From contig NZ_JABBJJ010000107.1 in NCBI RefSeq assembly GCF_012933655.1, forward strand, positions 1-35,049: a DNA stretch of 35,049 nucleotides, given 5' to 3'. Shown here in pieces: positions 22,590 to 32,071 of the stretch. The notes under the pieces were generated by a model. That model worked only from the letters and a program-made list of their open reading frames with translations, was not told where the DNA came from and did no database searches. Numbering within the stretch: position 1 is the first letter of the stretch; every line of letters starts with the position of its first letter. This DNA is from Pyxidicoccus fallax. GTDB taxonomy: Bacteria > Myxococcota > Myxococcia > Myxococcales > Myxococcaceae. Both the position numbers and the translations under genes were made by a program.

Positions 22590-23258
22590 ATGCTTCGCCC
22601 GCTCCTCGCCGCTTGTGCCGCCGTCCTGCTCACCGCTCCCGCCACCCTGGCGCAGCAGCCCCAGAAACCGCAGCAGTCACCGCCCGCGCAGCAGCCGCCG
22701 GCCCAGCAGCAGGCCCCGGCCGCGCAGACGACGTCGCCGCCCGCCACGCGCAAGGCCGCCGGAGAGCGCACGCAGGCGGCGCTCCAGCAGGTGCCTCCGG
22801 CGAAGCCCGAGGACGTGCGCACCATCGCTGGCCTCACCGCCGCGCTCTACGACGTCATCAGCGGCCCGGCGGGGCAGCCCCGGGACTGGCAGCGCTTCCG
22901 CTCCCTGTTCTACCCGGGCGCGCAGATGATCCCCGTCCGGCGCGCGAAGGCCGGCGAGGGCCCTGGCATCTCGCCCTTCTCGTTCAATGACTACGCCACG
23001 TGGGGCGACGAGTTCTTCAAGAAGCACGCCTTCTTCGAGAAGGAGACGCATCGGCAGGTCGCCGGCTACGGAGACATCGTCAACGTGCTGAGCGCCTACG
23101 AGACGCGTGAGACCGCCAACGGGCCGGTGACGTCCAAGGGCGTCAACAGCCTGCAGCTCGCCTTCGACGGGCAGCGCTGGTGGGTGCTGAGCCTCACGTG
23201 GATGGACGAGAAGGCCGCGGGCATTCCGGTGCCCAAGGACTTCACGCGGAAGGAGTAG
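22590..23258 (+). CDS. secreted NTF2/SnoaL-like protein
   Basis: This 222-residue protein has a signal peptide (MLRPLLAACAAVLLTAPATLA) and a long Gln/Pro/Ala-rich linker (about 22-65). A compact domain at about 80-215 looks like the NTF2/SnoaL (DUF4440) fold: LTAALYDVISGP and DWQRFRSLFYPGAQMIPV at its start, a central GDIVNVLSAYETRE strand and LQLAFDGQRWWVLSLTW at its end. No catalytic residues can be assigned. The ATG at 22590 has GGAG upstream. The PfkB gene follows after 9 bases, so they are an operon. It is divergent from the iron-uptake genes. Confidence 0.75.
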   Translation: MLRPLLAACAAVLLTAPATLAQQPQKPQQSPPAQQPPAQQQAPAAQTTSPPATRKAAGERTQAALQQVPPAKPEDVRTIAGLTAALYDVISGPAGQPRDWQRFRSLFYPGAQMIPVRRAKAGEGPGISPFSFNDYATWGDEFFKKHAFFEKETHRQVAGYGDIVNVLSAYETRETANGPVTSKGVNSLQLAFDGQRWWVLSLTWMDEKAAGIPVPKDFTRKE

Positions 23259-23267
23259 AGGCACGCC

Positions 23268-24104
23268 ATGAGCCCCGGGCCCTCGCATGACGTGCTCGTC
23301 GTGGGCAACTACTGCCACGACTTGCTGAAGCTCGGGCCCGGGCGGGAGACGCACGCGCTCGGGGGCTCGGCGGCGTACATCTCCGCGGTGCTGGACGCGG
23401 TGGGCGTGGACTACGCGGTGGCCGCCGTCGCGGGCGAGGACTTCCGCTACGCGGACCGCGTCCGGCATCCGCCGCGCATCCTCCCCGGGACGCGGACCAC
23501 GCAGTTCATCGCGGAGCTGGGCTCGGGCGAGCGCGTGCTGCGGGTCAGCGCCCGGGCGGAGCCCCTGCGCCCCGAGGACATCACCGTGGACGCGCGGGTG
23601 GCGCTCGCCTGTGGAGTGATGGGCGAGCTGCTGCCGGAGACGCTCGTGCGGGTCTCCGAACGGGCGCGGCACGTGGTGGCGGATGCGCAGGGCTTGCTGC
23701 GGACGCTGGATGGTGAGGGGCGCGTCCTCAACGTGCCCCTCGCGCAGACGCCGTACGCGGCGCTGCTGGAGCGCATTCACGTGCTGAAGGCGAGCGAGGA
23801 CGAGGCGCGGGCGATGGACGTCGAGCAGGTGCGGCGGCGGACCTGTCTTGTGATTACCCGGGGAGCCCAGGGGTGCACGGTGCTCACGGCGGACGAGCGC
23901 ATCGACGTGCCGGCCGTGCCCGTGGAGGAAGTGGACCCCACGGGCGCGGGGGACTGCTTCCTCGCGGGCTTCGCACTGGGGCTGCTGCGAGGACTGCCAC
24001 TCGCGCGGTGCGCGGAGCTGGCGAACGGGTTCGGGGCGCAGGCGGTGACACAGGTGGGCGTGCCGATGCTGGACCTGTCCGCACTTCCCGCGGCGCTACG
24101 GTGA
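23268..24104 (+). CDS. PfkB-family kinase resembling plant myo-inositol 3-kinase
   Basis: This is a 278-residue ribokinase/PfkB-family sugar kinase. The anion hole and catalytic base are in DPTGAGDCF (about 224-232), with the base Asp in the GAGD segment. The N-terminal substrate motif is LGGSAAYISAVLD. Several segments (VLVVGNYCHD, GEDFRY, LKASEDEARAMDVEQ) match, from memory, the Arabidopsis inositol 3-kinase MIK more closely than ribokinase or fructokinase. The protein is shorter than most PfkB kinases and has no lid insertion. It probably phosphorylates a polyol or sugar in the cytoplasm using ATP. GAGG precedes the ATG at good spacing. The link to the NTF2-like gene is unexplained. Confidence 0.85.
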   Translation: MSPGPSHDVLVVGNYCHDLLKLGPGRETHALGGSAAYISAVLDAVGVDYAVAAVAGEDFRYADRVRHPPRILPGTRTTQFIAELGSGERVLRVSARAEPLRPEDITVDARVALACGVMGELLPETLVRVSERARHVVADAQGLLRTLDGEGRVLNVPLAQTPYAALLERIHVLKASEDEARAMDVEQVRRRTCLVITRGAQGCTVLTADERIDVPAVPVEEVDPTGAGDCFLAGFALGLLRGLPLARCAELANGFGAQAVTQVGVPMLDLSALPAALR

Positions 24105-24134
24105 CGCGGCGAAACGTGCGCGTGTGGGTTTGCG

Positions 24135-24181
24135 GCTTCCCGTGGCGCAGCCGTGGCACCCTCCCCGAGGGGCCGGGAAGC
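24135..24181 (+). repeat. inverted repeat after the PfkB gene, possible terminator
   Basis: The perfect arms GCTTCCCG (24135-24142) and CGGGAAGC (24174-24181) enclose 31 bases that include a second small hairpin (CCCC-GA-GGGG). It begins 30 bases after the PfkB stop. No U-tract follows. The rest of the 237-base gap before the toxin gene shows no other clear signal. Confidence 0.4.
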
Positions 24182-24341
24182 GTGCGCTGGTGAAGTGACG
24201 GTACGTGGTCCTGTCGGCAGCCCGTCCTTTGATGACGTGGCGTGCGCGCGGCGTGAATGATGCCGCTCGCGTACCGGGCACACTCCCTGCTTCGTGAAGA
24301 GGCCGCTCACGCGGTCAGGTCACGAGGTCGACGGGGGGCAC

Positions 24342-25472
24342 ATGCCCGACGAGAGCGACACATTCGTGAATGGCCTCACTCCCGTTACCACGGGGAGTGG
24401 CGGCAAGGTGGCGGGCTTCCCGGACGTGTGCAGGACACCCTCACCCGCTGGCCCGGTTCCCATCCCCTACTTCAACATCGCGCGGAGCAAGGACCTCGTG
24501 GACGGCTCGAAGACGGTCCGCGTCGGAGGCGCATCGGTGTGCCTGTCGAGCTCGGCCCTTGGCACGTCCACGGGTAACGAGGCTGGCACCGCGGGTGGCG
24601 GCTTGGTCTCTGGCAGGACGAAGGGGCGCGCGCACCCGGTGACGCACTCGTTCGACGTCATGATTGAGGGCAGGCCGGTGGTGCGGAACCTGGACCTCTT
24701 CACGCTGAATGACCGCAACACCGCACCCTTTCCCATCATGCAGCCGCAGGGCTCGCCGCCCCGGGCCGCTCGCGTGAATGAGGTGGAGGCTTCGAAGCCG
24801 GCGGAACGTTGCGACTACTGCGGGAAGGAGAAGCACGACTTCGACCGCAAGGGACGCGTGGGGAGCAACCTGGGCAGCTCCGCGGTGCTCGGCCGCAACA
24901 TGCTGGAGGGCCGGGAGCTGTCGACGCACCCGTGGTACGCTGGGGTCTTCTCGCTCGCGGCGCACCACCTCATCTGCCTGGAGGCCCTGGATGACCCCAG
25001 GTGGGACGTGTTCTGCCGGCAGTTCGGCTATCACCCCGACCGCAAGCCCAATGGCGTCTTCCTGCCGATGAAGATGGCGCTGGCCTGCCAGCTCTTCGTC
25101 GCCGTCCACCGGGGCAACCACGCCGAGGGTTTCGCCTTCGACTTGCACCTGCCCTATCCGGATGCGGTCAAGAGCAGCCTCCGACGCGTGGCCAAGAAGC
25201 TGGAGGCGGGCGAATACTGCTCCGCTCCGGAGGCGCTGGTACGCCGACTCGATGCATTGAGCGCGGAAATTCTGGCCAAGGTGGATTCCGGCCAATGGAC
25301 CCTCACCCGGGACGGAGAGGACTACGTCCCTGGCGGGAAGGGTTGCGCGGGATTGAAGAGCATCCGCGAAAAGCCAACCAGCGCTTCATGCCCCCACGGC
25401 CGCCGCCACCAACTGAACCACGCAACGACGGGCCGGACACTGACGAGAACCCCACTGAAAGCAGGTGAATGA
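24342..25472 (+). CDS. DUF4150 (PAAR-like) nuclease toxin with AHH domain
   Basis: This is a 376-residue polymorphic toxin. The DUF4150 PAAR-like domain (about 5-125) has the hallmark FPDVCRTPSPAGPVPIPYFNIA in outline and NTAPFP at its end; such domains cap the T6SS spike and carry effectors. A linker with CDYCGKEKHD (157-166) precedes the C-terminal AHH nuclease domain (about 205-330). Likely active-site residues are AHH at 207-209, Asn237 in NGVFLP, and His256 and His260 in HRGNHAEG. AHH is an HNH-type nuclease that degrades nucleic acid in a target cell. The ATG at 24342 is preceded by a G-run; an in-frame GTG lies at 24294. Its stop overlaps the immunity-gene start (ATGA). Base composition is somewhat lower in GC than its neighbours, which suggests transfer. 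A related nuclease toxin/immunity pair acts in Myxococcus kin discrimination. Confidence 0.88.
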   Translation: MPDESDTFVNGLTPVTTGSGGKVAGFPDVCRTPSPAGPVPIPYFNIARSKDLVDGSKTVRVGGASVCLSSSALGTSTGNEAGTAGGGLVSGRTKGRAHPVTHSFDVMIEGRPVVRNLDLFTLNDRNTAPFPIMQPQGSPPRAARVNEVEASKPAERCDYCGKEKHDFDRKGRVGSNLGSSAVLGRNMLEGRELSTHPWYAGVFSLAAHHLICLEALDDPRWDVFCRQFGYHPDRKPNGVFLPMKMALACQLFVAVHRGNHAEGFAFDLHLPYPDAVKSSLRRVAKKLEAGEYCSAPEALVRRLDALSAEILAKVDSGQWTLTRDGEDYVPGGKGCAGLKSIREKPTSASCPHGRRHQLNHATTGRTLTRTPLKAGE

Positions 25473-26056
25473 CCGCCATGCAGACCGACTATTTCGTCAT
25501 CATGCGCGCGGGTCCCAGCAGCTATCCTTTGCTGGCGTGGGATGAGTACCGAGTGGGTTTCGTGAGGCCCGCGCCGGTCAACGTCACCGCACCCGTCCAG
25601 CTCCGCCTGGGCGCGCCTGTCCCTCGCACGCCAGTCATGGTGGATTACCACAGCCTGCCAGAGCCGGTTGTCTCGGAGCGCATCAAGAACTCATTGGCGT
25701 TGCTCGACCTGTTCGGACTGCAACTCGTCCCGGCTGATGTGAAAGTGAAGCAGGATGACGTGCGGCGCTACTGGCTACTGCACGTCTTCAACTGGATTGC
25801 CTGCATCAACCTGCAACACTCGGCCTGTACGTTCTATCCGGATGGGGACGTATTGGGCATCGACAGGCTCGTCCTCGACGAAGAGGTCCTGCAGGACATA
25901 CCGCTGGAGCGGCGACGCGTCTTCGTGCTGGAGGAATCCCCTTCGGTCTATCTCTTCCACCACTCCGTGGTGGAGCACATCCTGGCGCTCCAGCCCGAGG
26001 GCCTGCGCTTCATCCGCGTGGACCAGTGGAACGACTCGGCCGGCTTCCGGTCATGA
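25469..26056 (+). CDS. Imm11-family immunity protein for the AHH toxin
   Basis: This 195-residue cytoplasmic protein has the pattern of Imm11-type proteins common beside myxobacterial toxins: DYFVIMRAGPSSYPLLAWDEY at the start in outline, LRLGAPVPRTPVMVDYHSLPEPVVSERI in outline, QLVPADVKV, LVLDEEVLQDIPLERRRVF and FHHSVVEHIL, ending LRFIRVDQWNDSAGFRS. The start ATG overlaps the toxin stop, with AGGTGA as ribosome-binding site; an ATG at 25478 is also in frame. It should bind and neutralise the toxin's nuclease domain in the producer and its kin. GC content is visibly lower than in the surrounding genes. Confidence 0.87.
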   Translation: MTAMQTDYFVIMRAGPSSYPLLAWDEYRVGFVRPAPVNVTAPVQLRLGAPVPRTPVMVDYHSLPEPVVSERIKNSLALLDLFGLQLVPADVKVKQDDVRRYWLLHVFNWIACINLQHSACTFYPDGDVLGIDRLVLDEEVLQDIPLERRRVFVLEESPSVYLFHHSVVEHILALQPEGLRFIRVDQWNDSAGFRS

Positions 26057-26101
26057 CGCCCTCGCGGCGGCGGACCGGTTCTTCCTGGTACAAACACCAC
26101 C

Positions 26102-27421
26102 ATGAACCTGGCCCGCTCCGTCACCCTCGCGCTCCTGCTGGCGTCCGTCCTCGCTCCCTTGGCGCCGGCGCGCGCGGCCACGGCCATCGTCAAGGTCGAT
26201 GGCGGGTGGCAGCTCCAGGTGGACGGAAAACCCTACGTCGCCAAGGGCGTCACCTTCAGCGGCAGCAGCAGCTCCGCGGCGTACGAGCAGGACTGCGCGC
26301 GCCTCGCGGCCCTCGGGGTGAATACCCTGCGCACCTGGGGCACCGGCACCGAGACGCGCGTGCTGCTCGACGCCGCGCACAAGCATGGGCTCAAGGTTCT
26401 CGTGGGCCTGTGGCTCCGGCAGGGCCGCCCCGGCGCCGAGAGCGATGACTCCTTCGACTACGTCCGCGACACGAAGGGCATGAAGAAGCAACTCGCGGAC
26501 ACGCTCGCGCAGGTCCGCCACTTCAAGGACCACCCCGCTGTCCTCGCGTGGGGCATCGGCAACGAGGTGCTCCTCAACTCGCCTACGGACGCGTCGAAGG
26601 AGGCCTATGCCCGCTTCCTCGAGAAGGTCGTCCGCGAGGTGAAGAAGGTCGACTCCAGCCACCCCGTCATCTCCGTCGATGCGTGGACGCTCGGCGTGCC
26701 CTGGTGGGAGAAGTTCACTCCGTCGCTCGACGCCTACGGCCTCAACGTCTACGGCGGTGGCATCCACGCGCTTGCCGGGGAGCTCGCGAAAGCCGGTGTC
26801 GTGAAGCCGTGGCTCATCACCGAGTTCGGCGCGCAGGGCGAGTGGGACGCTCCCAAGGACGCGAACGGCGTCCCTCGCGAGCCGGGCGACACGGAGAAGT
26901 ACGGCGCCATCGTCGACGGGTGGCGCAAAGCCCTCGCTCCGCACGTCCAGGCGGGCCGCTGCCTCGGGCTCTTCGTCTTCAACTACAGCGCGTCCTTCGA
27001 CCACACGGGGCTGTGGCTCGGCATGTTGTCGGGCGGAGCTACCCGCCCCGCGTGGCACGCGGTGCGCGAGGCCTACACCGGTCAGAAGCCCGCCACGCCG
27101 CTGCCCCGAATCGAGCGCATCACCGTGGGCCCCGTGACGCGCGATGAGGACGGCGCCTGGGCCCAGGTCGACGTCGCCGCCAGGGACGCGGCGGGCACAC
27201 CGCTCGACGTCTCCTTCGCCTACAACTTCCGGGGCGCCGCCACGCGGCACGAGCGCGACGAGGTGGTGCGGCTCCAGGCCAGCCCCGGTCCCACGCGCGG
27301 CTCCTGGCGGGTCCGCCTGCCCTCCGTGAAGGGCTCCATCAAGCTCTACGCGCTCGCGAAGGATGGCGCGGGCAACCTCGCGGCCGCCACCACCTCGGTC
27401 GCGCTGGCGCCCGCGCCCTGA
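26102..27421 (+). CDS. secreted clan GH-A glycoside hydrolase
   Basis: This 439-residue protein has a signal peptide (about 1-25, ending ARAA). A TIM-barrel glycosidase domain of clan GH-A (about 35-335) follows, related to GH2/GH5-type enzymes. GKPYVAKGVTFSGSSSS and VNTLRTWGTGTE lie at the start of the barrel. The acid/base glutamate is in WGIGNEVLL (Glu157 region) and the nucleophile glutamate in LITEFGAQGEWD (near 240). A C-terminal Ig-like beta domain (about 340-435) ends the protein. It would cut a polysaccharide outside the cytoplasm; the substrate cannot be told. The ATG has no clear ribosome-binding site. Its 3' end is partly duplicated downstream (27479-27522). Confidence 0.85.
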   Translation: MNLARSVTLALLLASVLAPLAPARAATAIVKVDGGWQLQVDGKPYVAKGVTFSGSSSSAAYEQDCARLAALGVNTLRTWGTGTETRVLLDAAHKHGLKVLVGLWLRQGRPGAESDDSFDYVRDTKGMKKQLADTLAQVRHFKDHPAVLAWGIGNEVLLNSPTDASKEAYARFLEKVVREVKKVDSSHPVISVDAWTLGVPWWEKFTPSLDAYGLNVYGGGIHALAGELAKAGVVKPWLITEFGAQGEWDAPKDANGVPREPGDTEKYGAIVDGWRKALAPHVQAGRCLGLFVFNYSASFDHTGLWLGMLSGGATRPAWHAVREAYTGQKPATPLPRIERITVGPVTRDEDGAWAQVDVAARDAAGTPLDVSFAYNFRGAATRHERDEVVRLQASPGPTRGSWRVRLPSVKGSIKLYALAKDGAGNLAAATTSVALAPAP

Positions 27422-27522
27422 GCCACTTCGGCGGGGACGCGCGGTCCTCCAGACCTCATCGCCACCCATCAAGGCGAGTGGCGCCCGCGCCCTGAGCTAC
27501 TTCGGCGGGACGCGCGGTCCTC
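27405..27522. repeat. direct repeat of the glycosidase gene end
   Basis: About 45 bases spanning the last codons and stop of the glycosidase gene (27405-27449, starting TGGCGCCCGCGCCCTGAGC) recur at 27479-27522 with two or three changes, including a one-base deletion. The offset is 73-74 bases. Confidence 0.75.
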
Positions 27523-27544
27523 GGCGAGCCACCCGAGCTCCGCC

Positions 27545-27680
27545 GCGATGAGGCCCGGCGAGAAGTGAAGCCAGACCGCGCCGAGGCTCAGTCCTTCCGC
27601 TCCGCCACGATCCCGAGCACGCTGCGATGAGGCCCGGCGGGAGTACCGCCAGACCCCGCCGAGGCTCAGTCCTCCCGCGC
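27545..27680. repeat. direct repeat of the cupin gene end
   Basis: The stretch 27624-27680, which includes the cupin stop codon (27666-27668), recurs at 27545-27601. The shared elements are GCGATGAGGCCCGGCG, then CCAGACC-CGCCGAGGCTCAGTCCT in outline, with an offset of 79 bases. Together with the preceding repeat it fills the 244-base convergent gap, which holds no other gene. Confidence 0.7.
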
Positions 27681-28001
27681 TGGCACGACCCGGAGCTCCG
27701 GTGGAAGCCGCCACACCTTGACCAGGTGCACGCCCGCCGTCGTCTCCAGGACGTACTCGCCCCCGGGGAAACGGGCGAAGTCGCCTGGCACCAGCGTCGC
27801 CTCGTATCCGTCGCCGGAGATGCGGCAATCCCCCTCCAGGACGAAGCGGGTGACCTCTCGGGACCTGCCACCCACACGCGTGCCCGCCGGGTGACGGGAG
27901 GACGAAATCCGATAGAAGCCCTCCGGCTGGAAGCGTCGGCGGACCGCGGCTTCATCCAGCGGGCCCAGCGCCTCGGGGTCCCACTTCTCGACTTCCACCA
28001 T
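27666..28001 (-). CDS. cupin-domain protein
   Basis: This is a 111-residue single-domain cupin. The two cupin motifs are recognisable as HPAGTRVGGRSREVTRFVLEGDCRIS (about 40-65) and LVPGDFARFPGGEYVLETTAGVHLVKVW (about 73-100) in outline. The usual metal-binding histidines of motif 1 are mostly absent apart from His40, so metal binding is doubtful. Similar small cupins often hold ligands or act as stress or sugar-related enzymes. The ATG at 28001 has GGAGG at good spacing. It follows gyrA on the same strand but is separated from it by a terminator hairpin, so it probably has its own promoter. Confidence 0.75.
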   Translation of the reverse strand: MVEVEKWDPEALGPLDEAAVRRRFQPEGFYRISSSRHPAGTRVGGRSREVTRFVLEGDCRISGDGYEATLVPGDFARFPGGEYVLETTAGVHLVKVWRLPPELRVVPARED

Positions 28002-28046
28002 GAGGACTGCCTCCGTCGCTCCGCCGCGGTGCGCCTGAAACGGAAA

Positions 28047-28076
28047 GCGCCCCCCTCCACCGTGGGAGAGGGGCGC
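28047..28076 (-). terminator. intrinsic terminator of gyrA
   Basis: On the minus strand a 12-base stem (GGAGAGGGGCGC region, 28065-28076, with 28047-28058) with one mismatch closes a 6-base loop, 29 bases after the gyrA stop. The RNA continues with a U-rich stretch (TTTCCGTTTC). Confidence 0.75.
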
Positions 28077-28105
28077 CGTCACGACTTCAACCCGAGGGCT
28101 CCGTC

Positions 28106-30883
<2,778 letters not shown>

Positions 30884-30941
30884 GAGCTCTGGAAGTGTTC
30901 GGAGGGGCCCTCCAAGGGGGCCGCCGTCCTGTGGGTGAGCG

Positions 30942-30970
30942 TTCGTAACCCCCGGATTTCCCTGCGTCAA
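30942..30970 (-). promoter_or_regulatory. gyrA: predicted gyrA promoter
   Basis: On the minus strand TTGACG (30970-30965) and TACGAA (30947-30942) are 17 bases apart, leaving a leader of about 50 bases before the ATG at 30883. The rest of the 245-base gap to the TPR gene holds a tandem TGGATGCC pair (plus strand, near 30998-31012) and the terminator of that gene. Confidence 0.45.
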
Positions 30971-31093
30971 CAGGGGAAACGGGGGGTTGACGGCCTGGAT
31001 GCCTGGATGCCCGGAAAAGGGGGTCTGTTCAGGGCGTTCCGACGCCCCGTTTTGAACGCTTGGGAAGGCCCTTTTCAGCCCACTTCCGGCACG

Positions 31094-31130
31094 AAAAATG
31101 AGGGCCCTTCCAGGGCCCCCGGAAGGCCTC
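31094..31130 (-). terminator. intrinsic terminator of the TPR gene, overlapping its stop
   Basis: On the minus strand the arms GAGGCCTTCC and GGAAGGGCCCTC pair with a 2-base bulge around a G/C-rich loop (31100-31130) and are followed by TTTTT (31098-31094). The stop codon lies within the first arm. Confidence 0.75.
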
Positions 31131-31902
31131 AGGCGGTGCGCGCGGAGCCCTGTGGCCGCAAGGGGGCGGCCAGCCGCTCGGCCTCGGTGCCGATGGCGCC
31201 TTCCGGGTCCTTCTCCTTCGCCTTCTCGAAGGCCTCCAGCGCGCCCTCGCGGTCACCCTTGAGCTTGAGGGCGACGCCCACGTTGAGGTGCGCGGAGGCC
31301 AGGTCGCGGTCCATGGCCAGGGCCTCGCGGAAGAGGGCCAGGGCCTGGTCCACGTCACCCGACAGGAGCGCCTCCTTGCCGGCCTGCACGCGCTTCTCCG
31401 CGTCGTTGACCAGCTCCACCTGGAAGACGCTGCCGCCCACCACGTTGGCGATGAGCGCGCGGAGGATGCCGCCCCAGTAGAAGGTGAGCCCCTCGGCGGC
31501 CACCACCGCGCCCAGCGGCAGGTCTGGCAAGAGCTGCTTGCCCCGGAACTTGAAGCGCACCCGGGTGTAGCGGCCCTTGTTGGCCCAGTGCACCACCTCG
31601 CCCTGGAGCTTGCGCAGCCCCTCTTCCAGGCGCTTGGGGTCGATTTCGAAGGGCAGCACGCGGCCCACGGGCTCTCCGGCGGGCAGGGCCTTCTGGGCCT
31701 CGGGGGCGGCGCCGGGCTCGGGCGTCCCCGGCTCCAGCACGGGCTCGGCCTCCAGGACGGGCGGGCGCGGTGCCCTCGCGTCGGGAGTGACGACCTCCGC
31801 CACGACCTTGCGCGGCGCGGGCTTCTTCGCCTTCGCGGGGGCGGCACGGCCCGCGGGCTTCTTCGCCTTCGCGGGGGACTTGCGGGAGGAGCTCTTGGCC
31901 AT
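31129..31902 (-). CDS. TPR-repeat protein with a histone-H1-like basic N-terminus
   Basis: This is a 257-residue protein. Residues 1-33 are highly basic and contain a repeated PAKAKKPA element, like the tails of histone H1 and bacterial H1-like proteins. A Pro/Glu-rich acidic linker (about 34-80) follows. A conserved central domain (about 82-155: LPFEIDPKRLEEGLRKLQGEVVHW in outline, then TRVRFKFRGKQLLPDLPL) precedes about two TPRs (about 165-240) with LLSGDVDQALALFREALAMD and AHLNVGVALKLKGDREGALEAFEKA in outline. It has no signal peptide or membrane helix, so it is cytoplasmic, and the basic tail may contact DNA or RNA. GGTGGAG is the ribosome-binding site. It ends at a strong terminator upstream of gyrA. 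Confidence 0.85.
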   Translation of the reverse strand: MAKSSSRKSPAKAKKPAGRAAPAKAKKPAPRKVVAEVVTPDARAPRPPVLEAEPVLEPGTPEPGAAPEAQKALPAGEPVGRVLPFEIDPKRLEEGLRKLQGEVVHWANKGRYTRVRFKFRGKQLLPDLPLGAVVAAEGLTFYWGGILRALIANVVGGSVFQVELVNDAEKRVQAGKEALLSGDVDQALALFREALAMDRDLASAHLNVGVALKLKGDREGALEAFEKAKEKDPEGAIGTEAERLAAPLRPQGSARTA

Positions 31903-32071
31903 GTCTCCACCTTAAACGAGCCACGGCCCCCGCGCTTGCATGTCCCCGCCCGGCGGGCCCTAGCGCGGGCTTCTTCACACGCGCCCCACACGACTTCACA
32001 CCGGGAGGGTCGTTCCAGCGGGCGACCTCGGGGAAGATGGGGTGCCCTCTCCCCGAAAGGACTTCTCGCCC

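Noticed and set aside
22431..22590. Fur box before the ferric-iron operon
   Set aside because: No AT-rich GATAATGATAATCATTATC-like stretch is present; only GC-rich palindromes were found.
24105..24341. sigma-54 promoter before the toxin gene
   Set aside because: TGGCAC occurs near 24155 but without a properly spaced TTGC element.
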